Of a stretch of 64,000 nucleotides of DNA, positions 19,801-29,900 are shown piece after piece. Positions within the stretch are counted from its first letter, which is position 1. Every line of letters begins with the position of its first letter. The position numbers and the translations under genes are program-made. A model generated the notes under the pieces. The model saw nothing but the letters and a program-made list of their open reading frames with translations, was not told the DNA's origin and made no database searches. This stretch comes from CAIXSC01 sp046349915 (GTDB lineage Bacteria; Planctomycetota; Planctomycetia; Pirellulales; Pirellulaceae): positions 1,302,001 through 1,366,000 of the forward strand of contig JAXMBL010000003.1 of assembly GCA_046349915.1 (NCBI GenBank), read 5' to 3'.

Positions 19801-21708
19801 GGCCAGTTATTTCTTGTCGACGGTGTTTCGCCGATTGTCGATGGCAGTTTCATCACGGTTGCCCAGGCGCAGTCTGGCCTGCGATTCCTGCCCACCCTTA
19901 ATAGCCATGATCCGGGTCGCTTTGAAATTGAGCTTTACGGAGACGGACCAAACGCACTCTATGGAACGAGTAAGTCGACGGCAGTTGTTACCGTCACGGG
20001 GGTCAATGATGCGCCTCTGCTGAACACGCTTTCCGCACCTTCAATTACAGAGAACCTCCCTGCGGGGACGCTCGTGGCGACTTTGGATGCAGTGGATGTC
20101 GATGCGGGAGACACGTTGACATTCTCGCTTGTGTCCGGCGTTGGCGACGACGATAACCATCGGTTTACTATGAGTGCGGATGGGCGCCTGTGGAGTGCCA
20201 TTCCGTTCGACTTCGAACAGCAGAGGACGCTCTCCGCTCGCGTGCGCGTGGAAGACGCGGGGCATCTTTTTACGGAGCAGGTGTTAGTCGTTTCCGTTCT
20301 AGACCTTGTGGAAGAGAGCGTCGTCATTAGCGGAACCGGTGGCGACGATCTGTTGACTGTATCCTACATGGCGGGTGAGATCGAGGTAACGTTGTCATCG
20401 AACGGTGACGCCCCGCAGAATTTGGGCGTCTACACCGCGAATTCGCCCCTCGTTGTTGATGGCAAGGGAGGTGCTGACCGATTGCTGCTCACGATGACTC
20501 CGCGGCAGCTCGATTCGCTGACCACGCGCGATCTGCTCGCCCTAAAAGACTACTTATACTCGCCCTCAGAAATGGAACTCGATATATCCTTCTTCACGAG
20601 TGGTCGGCTGCAACTGCTCGACTTCGAGACGATGAGCCTCCTGGCACGCGATGGAAGCGAATTACGCGAACTAGCTGGCTGTCTTGGTCCCATTCAGAGC
20701 TCTGAACAAATTCAAGCTGGCGATGACCAGGAAAACGACACTCTGTTTGGCACCTCGCTTACCGACTTAATTTTCGGCGAAGGAGGTGATGATGTCATAG
20801 ATGGCATGGATGGCGCCGACTGTCTCTGGGGTGGAGCTGGCGATGACGAGATCTGGGGAGGGAGTGGGGACGATGAGATGTTTGGTGGGGATGGCAACGA
20901 CTTGCTTCACGGTGATTTTGGATTTGATCGACTGCAAGGCGGCGATGGCATGGATTGGTTGAGTGGAGGATTGCACGACGATCAGTTAGAGGGGGGGCCG
21001 GGTAATGACAGCGTCGAAGGCAATGCAGGGTACGATGTGATCCGAGTGAGCGGCGATGATTCCGTCTATGACATCATCGACGGGGGAGATAACACTGATT
21101 CCATCCTCAATATCGGTAATTCGCCTGTCGTGCTATCAACGTTTGACGCAGGCGCGAGTCAAGTTGAGGGATGGATAGGCAACAATCAGCCAATTTACGG
21201 CACGGAAGAAGCGGATGTCATTATCTTCTTGATAAATGGCAGTTCATCAATGTCCCTGTCCGCAGTGCCCTATATCGATGGAAGAGGCGGCGATGACACC
21301 ATTATTGGAACCTTCGGCATGGACAACCTCCGAGGAGGTGACGGTAACGACCGACTCGACGGTCTGGGCGGTGTCGACGCACTGTATGGCGACGCGGGCG
21401 ATGATCGGCTTTCTGGTGGCGATGGCACGGACTATTTGCTGGGTGGAGCTGGAGCAGACGTGATTGAAACTGGGGCTGGACGGGACATTGTCGTGTTTGC
21501 TGTCGACGACTTGGCAGAGGACGTTATCGCCGACTTCGCACTTTACTCTGATCGAATCAGCCTCGCGGCCTATCACATCTCCTATGCGACACTCGCCTTT
21601 GATCGCGTCTCGTCGCCCGGAAGCACCTTGGTGCGGGTGCCTGGAGGCAAGTCGATCCGCTTGCTCCAATGGAATCGAATCGTCGCGTCCAGCCAATTTG
21701 TGCTTTAA
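16873..21708 (+). CDS. Secreted M36 (fungalysin-type) metalloprotease with RTX-like repeats
   Basis: 1611 residues. The N-terminus carries the planctomycete extracellular signature RPTLERLERRDVM (31-43). A fungalysin/thermolysin propeptide-like region (about 110-200) precedes the M36 domain. The zinc site HEFGH is at 486-490 and the third ligand is in MSEGWSDWW near 516. Then come an SdrD B-like repeat (about 694), a proprotein convertase P-like domain (about 730-870), a cadherin-like domain (about 1045-1140), GGxGxD calcium-binding repeats (about 1285-1540) and a C-terminal tail ending SSQFVL. I chose ATG 16873 for its GAGGG site 7 bases upstream. Its last 360 residues match the giant minus-strand protein at 26961-34511. 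Probably secreted and cell-surface, degrading external protein. Confidence 0.9.
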   Translation: MRDHDQAKHRYYRLESVRRASRLRPRIHGRRPTLERLERRDVMCGENLWEPMTASERELFLDAREASEPRPLVSLSASRSAGFEQSGVGEELGSFYLPPQLRLSNPDRFLTGPQAGDPRDIVLRYLGEHAGDWGRNVEDTRGYVVTDQYTDADSGMTYIYLRQVLDGLEVMNADLNASVTSRGEIIQVSSTFIQDTHLADGMGPLFVISAERAYFSLSERLGLGGELEQRAKGNLPTIRELSREESLREEGVSAQLVYVPTAGGLELAWRLSVSRKELGQWYDGFVDADSGDTLFVDEWNGHATYEVFPAPLESPYAGVRSLVIDPSDSLASPWGWHDTNGVLGAEFQDTRGNNASVQEDGDHNDIGGFRPTAGAGLDFSFPLATNQNPAAYQAAAITNLFYWVNLLHDIHYQYGFTEVAGNFQVNNYGRGGIGNDPVIADIHDGDGGGPSFVTFPDGQSPRMQLYVNTTVSPARDAALDNTILIHEFGHGVSERLTGGPANTTALNALQSAGMSEGWSDWWALMFTQTAADAKLDAFPVGNYFLGEGPEGDGARRYPYSFDKAINPLTLGSFNGGAANNSRHKAGEIWCAALWDLNWLLIEKHGFSSDLYHGNGGNNLALQLIMDGLKIQGANPSFLVGRNAILAADQVLTGGQNQAEIWSAFARRGMGFSSSDGGGANSATVTEAFDVPGQISGTVYRDDDADGSRDPGEPGLAGWTVYRDLNNNGQLDVPLVSQFSSSDAPKTIVDKGTTYSTLNLSGLSGNILDVNIQVNLSHPAVGELNLALISPTGTPVILSQFLGGSGDDFANSVFDDEASVSIISAAAPFTGAFRPVHGLSQLDGRSPNGQWRLRLDDVTSGNVGTLLGWSMFITYGTPDVSAITDESGRYAFFGLGAGTHRIRDEQRLGITSKAPVAGVHEVVISAGQVVSDVDFGHHASTEVDAINTLEDTLSEPISVRPPAGLGATRVRIDGLYGGQLFLVDGVSPIVDGSFITVAQAQSGLRFLPTLNSHDPGRFEIELYGDGPNALYGTSKSTAVVTVTGVNDAPLLNTLSAPSITENLPAGTLVATLDAVDVDAGDTLTFSLVSGVGDDDNHRFTMSADGRLWSAIPFDFEQQRTLSARVRVEDAGHLFTEQVLVVSVLDLVEESVVISGTGGDDLLTVSYMAGEIEVTLSSNGDAPQNLGVYTANSPLVVDGKGGADRLLLTMTPRQLDSLTTRDLLALKDYLYSPSEMELDISFFTSGRLQLLDFETMSLLARDGSELRELAGCLGPIQSSEQIQAGDDQENDTLFGTSLTDLIFGEGGDDVIDGMDGADCLWGGAGDDEIWGGSGDDEMFGGDGNDLLHGDFGFDRLQGGDGMDWLSGGLHDDQLEGGPGNDSVEGNAGYDVIRVSGDDSVYDIIDGGDNTDSILNIGNSPVVLSTFDAGASQVEGWIGNNQPIYGTEEADVIIFLINGSSSMSLSAVPYIDGRGGDDTIIGTFGMDNLRGGDGNDRLDGLGGVDALYGDAGDDRLSGGDGTDYLLGGAGADVIETGAGRDIVVFAVDDLAEDVIADFALYSDRISLAAYHISYATLAFDRVSSPGSTLVRVPGGKSIRLLQWNRIVASSQFVL

Positions 21709-21843
21709 GGCTTAGGTTCTTGCGTCCGGCTGGCTTAGGTGGGAATTCTGAACAGGGACGGAAGAGAATTCCCTGGCGTCATGGTACTCGATAGACTGAG
21801 TGCTTTGGTTAGGCACAAGTCTTTCGAATCATGCGGCCCGTTT

Positions 21844-24800
21844 ATGCGTCGATGCTCACTCCTCTTCAAATTCCTCGGGTTATCTCTAGGTATATGCGCC
21901 CTCCTGGCCAATTGCATTGAGATTTCGGCGAAGCCTGGAGCGCCTGCCGGACGCACGACGCAAGGCCTCCTCGCGTTTTATTTGTTTGACTCGGCTGCCG
22001 ACGGAATCGTACGCGACCGATCGAACTTTGGCGAACCTCTCGACTTACGTATCGAAACACCTTCCTCCGTTGCCTGGACAGACGCGGGACTACGAGTTGA
22101 CGCTTCGGCTCGAATTGTCTCGGTCGGTCCGGCGCGAAAAGTCAATGCGGCTATCCAACGCACCGGTTCGCTCACGATCGAGGCCTGGGTTGCGTCTCGT
22201 GATAATCGCCAAACGGGGCCAGCTCGCATCGTTTCTTTGTCGGCGGATACGGGACGCAGAAATCTGACGCTCGGACAAGATGGCGCCAAGTACGACGTTC
22301 GTTTGCGAACTTCATCGACCAGCGAAAATGGCGTTCCTTCCCTCGCAACCGCGGATGATACGCAGGTCGACCGATTGACGCATGTCGTGTTTACTCGCGA
22401 CGCAACAGGCGTTGCTCGCATTTACTTGGATGGACGTGAGTCGGCTGTTGCGAAGCGAGAAGGCGACTTGTCCAAGTGGGGCGACGAGTATCGTTTGGCG
22501 TTGGCGAATGAGATCACCGGCGATCGTCCCTGGTTGGGTGAATTGCAACTGGTGGCGATCTATGAGCGGGCGTTGAGTGAAGCGGAGGTCGTGGGGAATT
22601 TCCGAGCAGGTCCACCGGCTCGATTGGACTACGAGAAGGTGCTGCCACCGGCCAGTAAGGCTGCGGTGGACTTTGTGCGAGACATTCAACCGCTCCTCAG
22701 GAAACACTGCTTCGATTGTCATTCCCAGGACAACGAGGAGGGAGGGCTCAATCTGACCGTTCGTCAGCGTGCTTTCGAAGGAGGCGAACATGGAGTTGCC
22801 ATTCGACCAGGCGATAGTGCTCACAGTCGCCTAATCCACTGGGTGGCGGAAGTCGAGAAGGGCAAGGTGATGCCTCCGGAGGGAGAACGGCTATCGCGGG
22901 AGCAAGTGGGGATGCTGCGGGCTTGGATCGACCAAGGCGCGAAGTGGCCGCGGGACGCCGATTGGGTCGACGAGCGCATCGAGGCTGCTCGTCGCCATTG
23001 GGCCTTCCAGCCGTTGAAGTCGGTCGAGTCGCCGGCGGTGGCCGACAAGACATGGTCGCGGACCGCGATCGATCGTTTCATCCTGGCGAAACTGGAGGCA
23101 AACAACCTGCCGCCCGCTCCCCCCGCGGATGCAACTCGCCTCATCCGACGCCTTTACTTTGATCTGATCGGACTGCCGCCGTCGCCCCAGGAAGTCGACG
23201 AGTTTGTCGCCGAGTCGGCTCGAGATGGCGAAGCAGCCTATCGGAAATGGGTCGAGCGTCTGTTGGAGAGCCGTCATTTTGGCGAACGCTGGGGCCGTCA
23301 TTGGCTCGATATCGCGCACTATGCCGACAGCGATGGCATGGAGTCGGATCGTGATCGGCCAACCGCTTATCCCTATCGAGACTTTGTGATCCGTGCTTTC
23401 AATGAAGATATGCCTTTCCAACAGTTCGTCCGTTGGCAGATCGCCGGGGATGAATATGAACCCGCGAACCCCGCGGCGGTGGCGGCGACCGGTTTCCTGG
23501 TCTGTGGACCTCGCGAGGGTCTGGGAGCTAATCTGCTCGAACTAGAGCGACTACGAGCACGCTACAACGAACTTGACGACCTCTTGTCGACCATCGGGAC
23601 TGGTTTCTTAGGACTTACGCTCGGGTGTGCTCGCTGCCATGACCACAAATACGACCCCATCCCGTCCCGAGATTACTATCGTTTGCTCAGCGCGTTTCAC
23701 AGCGGCGATCGTACCGAGGTCGCGGTGCAGGCTGATGGCTCGAAGACGCTCGCATATCGCGACTTTGGCGCGGAACCTCGCGCCACTTGGTATTTCCGAC
23801 GAGCCGATTTTATGGATCGTCGGCAGACGGTAAGGCTGGGGTTCGTCAATGCGCTCACCAGCGGCAAAACTCCCGACGCCTTCTGGGATGAAGCTCGCAA
23901 GGCCAGCACCAGAACTGATAGCACAGGCCAGCGACGAGCGGTCGCCGAATGGTTGACCGACGAAAAGCATGGGGCTGGCTCGCTCTTGGCTCGAGTTATT
24001 GTGAATCGGTTGTGGCAGCACCACTTCGGCGAGCCACTCGTGGCGACGGTGAGCGACTTTGGAACTCGCGCGGCGGAGCCCACTCATCCCGAATTGTTGG
24101 AATGGTTGGCCGCGGATCTCGCCCAGAACGGCTGGCGATTAAAGCGAGTACACCGTGAGATGGTGATGAGCTCGACCTATCGGCAGATGAGTGCGGGAGT
24201 GACTCCGCCAGCGCAAGATCCCGAGAATCGATGGCTCTGGAAGATGCGTCCGCGTCGTCTTGAGGCCGAAGTGCTGCGAGACACGATGTTGGATGTGAGC
24301 GGCACTTTGAATCGCGAACCGTATGGGCCTGCATTCAAGCCACGGATCGCAGCCGAGGCAATGCTCGCAAGAAACGTGAAGGATCCTTACCCCGCGAAGA
24401 TCACCGATTCGCCCGCGCTACGTCGTCGCTCCGTTTACATGTTCCACAAACGCGTCGTTCCATATCCGTTACTACAAGCGTTTGACAAGCCCGATGCGCA
24501 GCAGAGTTGTGGACGGCGCGACCGAACGACCGTCGCACCTCAGGCGCTTACACTCTTGAACGATCCCTTTGTACGTGGCGTCTCATATGATTTCGCCGAT
24601 CGACTGCTGCGCGAGAGCGGTGATGCACATGATGATTCGTTCGACAAGTCGGTCGAGATTGCGTATCGACTCGCATTTAGCCGCATGCCGCAAGAGGCTG
24701 AACGCAGTGCGTGTGTTGAGTTTCTCGCGAGGCAGCGGGATGAACGTCTGCGACGAGGCGAATCGGGTTCGCCGGAAGACGTTCGTCGCCGAGCGTTGGC

Positions 24801-24852
24801 CGACTTTTGTCAGACGCTGTTTGGGCTCAACGAGTTTCTCTATATCGACTAA
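21844..24852 (+). CDS. Planctomycete cytochrome C / DUF1549 / DUF1553 protein with LamG-like domain
   Basis: About 1002 residues. A signal peptide (MRRCSLLFKFLGLSLGICALLANC) opens the protein from ATG 21844; the frame is open further upstream, and ATG 21781 is an alternative. A LamG/concanavalin-like fold covers about 40-255 (GSLTIEAWV, HVVFTRD, RIYLDG). The PSCyt1 domain follows with a single c-type heme motif C289-FD-C-H293. DUF1549 begins near 400 (AIDRFILAKLE, LYFDLIGLPPSP) and DUF1553 near 705 (VNRLWQHHFG, MSSTYRQMS). This order is peculiar to planctomycetes and allies and is linked to periplasmic redox or polymer breakdown functions not yet defined. It pairs with the DUF1501 gene, 174 bases downstream, as is typical. 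Confidence 0.93.
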   Translation: MRRCSLLFKFLGLSLGICALLANCIEISAKPGAPAGRTTQGLLAFYLFDSAADGIVRDRSNFGEPLDLRIETPSSVAWTDAGLRVDASARIVSVGPARKVNAAIQRTGSLTIEAWVASRDNRQTGPARIVSLSADTGRRNLTLGQDGAKYDVRLRTSSTSENGVPSLATADDTQVDRLTHVVFTRDATGVARIYLDGRESAVAKREGDLSKWGDEYRLALANEITGDRPWLGELQLVAIYERALSEAEVVGNFRAGPPARLDYEKVLPPASKAAVDFVRDIQPLLRKHCFDCHSQDNEEGGLNLTVRQRAFEGGEHGVAIRPGDSAHSRLIHWVAEVEKGKVMPPEGERLSREQVGMLRAWIDQGAKWPRDADWVDERIEAARRHWAFQPLKSVESPAVADKTWSRTAIDRFILAKLEANNLPPAPPADATRLIRRLYFDLIGLPPSPQEVDEFVAESARDGEAAYRKWVERLLESRHFGERWGRHWLDIAHYADSDGMESDRDRPTAYPYRDFVIRAFNEDMPFQQFVRWQIAGDEYEPANPAAVAATGFLVCGPREGLGANLLELERLRARYNELDDLLSTIGTGFLGLTLGCARCHDHKYDPIPSRDYYRLLSAFHSGDRTEVAVQADGSKTLAYRDFGAEPRATWYFRRADFMDRRQTVRLGFVNALTSGKTPDAFWDEARKASTRTDSTGQRRAVAEWLTDEKHGAGSLLARVIVNRLWQHHFGEPLVATVSDFGTRAAEPTHPELLEWLAADLAQNGWRLKRVHREMVMSSTYRQMSAGVTPPAQDPENRWLWKMRPRRLEAEVLRDTMLDVSGTLNREPYGPAFKPRIAAEAMLARNVKDPYPAKITDSPALRRRSVYMFHKRVVPYPLLQAFDKPDAQQSCGRRDRTTVAPQALTLLNDPFVRGVSYDFADRLLRESGDAHDDSFDKSVEIAYRLAFSRMPQEAERSACVEFLARQRDERLRRGESGSPEDVRRRALADFCQTLFGLNEFLYID

Positions 24853-24880
24853 TTAGTGTTTCGTCGCCTCCAGAAACAAA

Positions 24881-24927
24881 GTACGACGGACTTCCAGTCC
24901 GTCGATCCGGTCCGCTCGAAACGGACC
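24881..24927 (+). repeat. Palindromic repeat cluster A, one unit plus second hairpin
   Basis: One copy of the 24-base palindrome family lies at 24881-24904: GTA followed by arms CGACGGACT and AGTCCGTCG around a TCC loop. It begins 29 bases after the stop codon of the DUF1553 protein, on the same strand orientation. A second, unrelated hairpin follows at about 24909-24927 with 6-base arms GGTCCG and CGGACC. Confidence 0.85.
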
Positions 24928-25026
24928 CGCTCACTTTTGCTTCGATTGAAAGAAAACACGTCCTTCGCTGGGGCACAGCACGAGTCTCAGCGTTAAGAAT
25001 CGAGAAGGTTTCCAGCAAGGTAATCT

Positions 25027-26460
25027 ATGCTCAACCTCAGAAACACGAGTTGTGGACGACGCGAGTTAGTGGTGAACCGCAGACAATGGCTGCAACGAGC
25101 CGGCGCGGGAATGGGAGCGTTGGCGGCGGCCGATTTGCTCGCGCGGGATGGATTGCTCGCTCGAGAGCAGCGGCATGAATCAGCGAACGCTGGCCCTTTG
25201 ACGCCGCGGCCACCCCATTTTGCTCCTCGCGCCACCTCGGTGATCTGGCTGTTCATGGAGGGAGCTCCGAGCGCGGTCGATACGTTTGATCCCAAACCCG
25301 AGTTGACGAAACGCGACGGGGAGAAGTTTCAAATCGACGTCTTCAATGGGAATCCAGGTCCCTTGATGAAGTCTCCCTTTCAGTTCCAGCGGCACGGAGA
25401 GAGCGGCGCTTGGGTCTGCGACAAGTATCCGCATGTGGCCAGGCATGTGGACGAGTTTGCCTTCATCAAGTCGCTTTACAGCGAATCGAATGATCATGTC
25501 CCGGCGCTCTATCAGATCAATACGGGGATCTCGCGGCCAGGCTTTCCCGCGGCGGGCGCTTGGATCACTTATGGATTGGGGAGCGAGAATCAGAATCTGC
25601 CGGGATTTGTCGTGTTGGGGAACAATCAGGGAATCAAAGGCGGCCCCTTGAATTGGCATGCCGGGTTTTTGCCTTCGAGTCATCAAGGAACGCTCTTTCG
25701 ATCCGAGGGGACGCCGATCTTGAACTTGAGTCGTCCCGGAGATGTGACTCGCGAGGATCAGCGACGACAACTCGACCTACTTGCCCAACTGAACGCGAAC
25801 CATTTACGCGACCGTCCAGGCGGCGCGGAGCTCGTGGGGAGAATTCAGTCGTTCGAACTCGCTTTCCGGATGCAAACCGAGGCGACGGAGCTTGTAGACT
25901 TGTCGCGAGAAACAGCGGCAACGCGTGAGCTCTACGGAGTCGATTGCCCCGAGACAAAATCGTACGGTTCCAAATGCCTGCTTGCTCGCCGACTAGTCGA
26001 ACGCGGCGTTCGTTTCGTGCAGGTCTACAGCGATGGAGAATGGGACGCGCATAGCAACCTGGTGGGAAATCACTCTCAGCATTGCTTGGCGACCGATGTT
26101 CCCATTCACGGACTGTTGACCGATCTGAAGCAACGCGGGCTTCTCGACTCGACATTGGTCATTTGGGGCGGCGAGTTTGGGCGGATGCCTGTGTCGCAAG
26201 GCAAGGGAGGTAGGGATCATAATCCCAACGGCTTTATCGCGTGGCTTGCGGGAGCAGGCATTAAGCCTGGAACAACTTGGGGAGAAACCGATGACCTGGG
26301 ATACAAGGCGGTCGTCGATCGCACCTCGGTCCATGATCTTCATGCCACGATGCTCCACCTACTGGGGCTCGATCACAAACGTCTGACTTTCGATCACAAC
26401 GGTCGGAGTTTCCGTCTGACAGACGTTGCAGGGCAAGTGCTTGATTCGTTGCTGGCGTGA
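25027..26460 (+). CDS. DUF1501 family protein with Tat signal
   Basis: 477 residues of the DUF1501 family, in the alkaline phosphatase/sulfatase-like superfamily. The N-terminus has a twin-arginine signal (NRRQWLQRAGAGMGALAAADLLA), so it is exported folded. Family landmarks include SVIWLFMEGAPSAVDTFDPKP, SLYSESNDHVPALYQINTG, GRMPVSQGKGGRDHNPNG and DRTSVHDLHATMLHLLGLDH. Such proteins are nearly always encoded beside PSCyt/DUF1549/DUF1553 proteins, as here, and are presumed to work together in the periplasm. Enzymatic activity is undefined. The start at 25027 has AAGG about 8 bases upstream. Confidence 0.93.
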   Translation: MLNLRNTSCGRRELVVNRRQWLQRAGAGMGALAAADLLARDGLLAREQRHESANAGPLTPRPPHFAPRATSVIWLFMEGAPSAVDTFDPKPELTKRDGEKFQIDVFNGNPGPLMKSPFQFQRHGESGAWVCDKYPHVARHVDEFAFIKSLYSESNDHVPALYQINTGISRPGFPAAGAWITYGLGSENQNLPGFVVLGNNQGIKGGPLNWHAGFLPSSHQGTLFRSEGTPILNLSRPGDVTREDQRRQLDLLAQLNANHLRDRPGGAELVGRIQSFELAFRMQTEATELVDLSRETAATRELYGVDCPETKSYGSKCLLARRLVERGVRFVQVYSDGEWDAHSNLVGNHSQHCLATDVPIHGLLTDLKQRGLLDSTLVIWGGEFGRMPVSQGKGGRDHNPNGFIAWLAGAGIKPGTTWGETDDLGYKAVVDRTSVHDLHATMLHLLGLDHKRLTFDHNGRSFRLTDVAGQVLDSLLA

Positions 26461-26529
26461 GCCCGTGCGCGTTGTGTCGATTGGTCGCTAGATCTCGTAT
26501 TCCAGTCACATAAACCCTTCGACAACAAC

Positions 26530-26865
26530 ATGAACACCGAGAATCCCTATCATGCCTCCTCGCTCTTGCCCGAGTCGGCGGAGGGCCGCTTCAATCCATC
26601 GAATCGCACCCTTTGGAAGGCCTACTTCTTGGCGCCTGCCGTTGCTCCGATTTCGTTCGTGGCGATCGTCTTACTTATTGGCCTTCTTGCGCCGCATTTG
26701 GGGGTTGAGATCAATGAGGCTGGGATCATTATTCTACCGGTGATTGCAGGCGTCATACCGCCCGTCATGCTCTCCGGTACTGCCTTTTGGCTTCTCCTGC
26801 GCCGTTTCTCAAGAACGGAAGCAGGCGCAACTCATGGAACAACAACGGCAGCGAATCACGGTTGA
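26530..26865 (+). CDS. Small two-helix membrane protein of unknown function
   Basis: 111 residues, not recognised. Two hydrophobic segments are visible: APAVAPISFVAIVLLIGLLA (about 36-55) and IIILPVIAGVIPPVMLSGTAFWLLL (about 66-90), so it is probably an inner-membrane protein with short ends. It starts with MNTENPYHAS; Asn-Pro-Tyr near the start is common in planctomycete membrane proteins. The start has no strong ribosome site. It lies 70 bases after the DUF1501 gene and ends before a strong hairpin shared with the convergent giant gene. Confidence 0.6.
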   Translation: MNTENPYHASSLLPESAEGRFNPSNRTLWKAYFLAPAVAPISFVAIVLLIGLLAPHLGVEINEAGIIILPVIAGVIPPVMLSGTAFWLLLRRFSRTEAGATHGTTTAANHG

Positions 26866-26883
26866 GTATCAAGGAATATAGGG

Positions 26884-26930
26884 CGATAGGCCAGCGGCGT
26901 CGCGTTGCGCCGCCACTGGCCTATCGTTGT
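26884..26930. terminator. Strong bidirectional hairpin between convergent genes
   Basis: Arms CGATAGGCCAG (26884-26894) and CTGGCCTATCG (26916-26926) are perfectly complementary over 11 bases, with four more G-C pairs inside after one mismatch. It sits between the small membrane protein (+) and the giant protein (-), ending in opposite directions, so it probably stops transcription from both sides. The T run is short (TTGT). Confidence 0.7.
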
Positions 26931-26960
26931 CAAACTTGCGACCCTCACGAATAATCTCCG

Positions 26961-29900
26961 TTAGAACACGAATTGACTCGACGTTACCACACGGTTCCAG
27001 TTCAGCAGTCGAATTCGCTTGACGGGCGAGGTCGAGTTCAACTGAATGATGGTGCTTCCCGGCATACTTGTTCGATCAAACCCCAGCGTCGCGTAGGTCA
27101 CGCCGTAAGCTTGTAGATTGATGGTGTCCGAGTAGAGGGCAAAGTCGGTGATGACGTCCATCGTCGCCAGATCGCCGGCGAAGTAGACCACGTCACGACC
27201 AGCGCCTGTCGTCATGGTGTCGGTCCCATCCCCTCCGTACAGATTATCGACGCCATCGCCTCCGTTCAGCGAGTCGTCGCCTGCTTCGCCGTACAGATAA
27301 TCGGTGCCACCCAGTCCGAGAATCGTGTCGTTGCCGTTCCCTCCATAGATTGTGTCGACGCCGAACGAGCCGGTGATCGAATCGTCGCCGCCCAAGCCGT
27401 TGATGAACGGGACGCCGCTGAGCGACATCGAGTACGAGGTCGAGATCAAAAAGGACAAGACGTTGGCCGAGTCATCGCCGACGATGGGTTGATTGTTGCC
27501 CACCCAACCTTCAATCAGACTCGTGCCCGCGTTGAAGGCGGATAGCACCACGGGCGCCGCGGCCATGTTGACGACGGTGTCTGTATTCTCGCCGCCGTTC
27601 ATCACGTCGTTCGCCGCTTCGTCCGTGCGGACTCGCAGGATGTCGTAGCCCGCGCCTCCCAGCACGGTGTCGACGCCTGGGCCGCCATCGAGCGTATCGT
27701 CATGGAGGCCGCCGTCGAGGTAGTCGGCGCCAGAGCCGCCTTCGAGCAGATCAAAGCCTAGATTACCGATCAAACGGTCGTTCCCTTCGCCGCCTCGAAG
27801 CAGATCAGTGGTCTGGCTACCGATCAGCGTATCGTCACCGCCCAAACCATCGACGAATGCGAGGTTCATGGGCGTTACGATGACGGACAGATCGAACGTA
27901 TCAGCCGCTCCGGTCCCTTGGAGCCCCTGGCCATTCCCCGCGATCAGCTCGATGCTGGCGTTGCTGGCCGAGAAGCCTGCCAAAGTGGCCGTGCCGCCAC
28001 TGGCGATGATCTCCAGCGTATCCGTACCTCCACCGCCATTCATGACATCGTTCAGGGCTTCGTCGCCACGAATCTGAATGACGTCGGGCAGATCGCCGCC
28101 CAGTACGGTGTCATCGCCCACGCCGCCGTTCAGGGTGTCGTGGTCGCCGCCGCCGTCCAGGTAGTCGGCGCCGCTGCCGCCTTCCAGTCGATCGTGACCG
28201 TATTCGCCAAAGATCGAGTCATTGCCGGAGCCACCGAGCAGAATGTCTTCATCGGCGCCGCCGTACAGGAAGTCATCTCCACTGCCGCCCAGAATCTTGT
28301 CGTTGAGGTTGCCTCCATAGATGAGGTCAGTTCCAGCGCCGCCGAACAAGCAGTCCGACGCATCCAATCCGTAGATCGTGTCGTCGCCGTCTTGGCCAAA
28401 GATCAAGTCAGTCAAGTTAGTGCCGACGATCGAGTCGGCGCCCATGGCGCCGACCACGATCTGATCCTCGGAGACGATCGCAGCGAAGCAACTGGTGATA
28501 TCCAGAATGATGTCGTCGTCGTAAACGGCGATCGCCGCGGTCTCGAAATTCTGAGCTCGGAAGTTGCCTTTGAAGTTCCCTTCGGTGACCGTCAAGACTT
28601 TGCCCGATGGACTGGCGACATAGGCTTGCAACGTCAGAATCTCGGCGGTGGTTAGGGCGCCGAACTGGTCGGGTGTGAGCACGAGGGTCACATGATCCGT
28701 ACCGTCGCCGCCATCGTAGAGAACGTAACCGGTCGAAGCTTCCGTGGCGACGTCGTTGTCGTGCGAAGTCGTGATGCTGTCGTTGCCCAAGCCGCCGTCG
28801 ACCACTGGCGTGTTCTGAACTTCGGTGAAGCCGAGATGGAGGCCATTGCCCGACGCGTTGCCTTGGAGCGTGAAACCGGCTCCTTCATAGCGGTCGATGC
28901 TGTTGGTAAACACATCGAACGTCGAGTTGAAATTGTGCAGCGTGGCAGGGCCCGAGCCGACGTTGCGGACAATGTCGTAGTCCGTGGGGTCCTCGACGCC
29001 GCCAGGGCCGCCTACGATGAGGTCGTCCGCGGCTTCGGTTCCCGCGATCTGGATCAGATCGTTCCCCGTGCCGCCGTTGACGTTATCGATCCCGTCTTTC
29101 GCGTTGATCGTGTCGGCGCCCGCGTTGCCGCGAATCGTGTTGACGTCGGCGTCGCCGACAATGGTGTCCGCGCCGCTGCCGCCGTACACGTGCTCGATAC
29201 TGCTGCCGATGTCGCCGCCAGAGCCCACTGCCAAGCCACCGGTAACATTGGTTGCGGTTCCCGGAGTTGCCGTGAGATCCACGGGAATTGTTGTTGAGTA
29301 AGCGCTGTAGTCGATGAAGTCAGCCCCTTGACCGCCGTTGATGCCGCCGTTCAGGCTGCCTGTCGCACCCATGACGAACGAGTCACTCAAGGCGCCACCG
29401 GCCAGATTCTCGAAACTCGTGAAATCCAAGTCTCGAGCAGGTCCAGCGACGGAGATATCCCCGGCATTCGCTGCCGTGACATTCCAGGTCGAGTTGGCGG
29501 CGAGAGCCAGCGTCAGCACGTCACCGGTCGCGGGCGTCGAGCCGGATGCAGACGAGCCAGTGAGCTGATCGACGTTGTCAAACGTGGTCGTCATGGCAGC
29601 GAGCGTGGTGGCGCCCGCGAAGCCATCGCTTGTTCCACGAGCGGTCAGGGAGACCGCAACGGGGCCGGTCAATGGCGCGAAGCTGACGACGTCATGGTTC
29701 GCTCCCAGGTTCAGCGACATCGCACTGTTGCCGTGACTTCCCGAGATACTCTGGAATGTGACCGAGTCGACGCCATCCGCGCCGCTCGCCACGGTGTCGA
29801 CGATGATCTGTGCATTACCTCGTAGATGCACCGGCTCGAACGACACACCTCCGCTCGTGCCCGCAACGATCAAGGCGGCTTGCGAGTTGGTTGCGGCGTC

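Noticed and set aside
20700..21500. Regular repeats that could look like a CRISPR or minisatellite
   Set aside because: They encode GGxGxD calcium-binding repeats in frame and vary as coding repeats do.
27160..28450. Repeated GC-rich blocks on the minus strand
   Set aside because: Same explanation, calcium-binding repeats of the giant protein.
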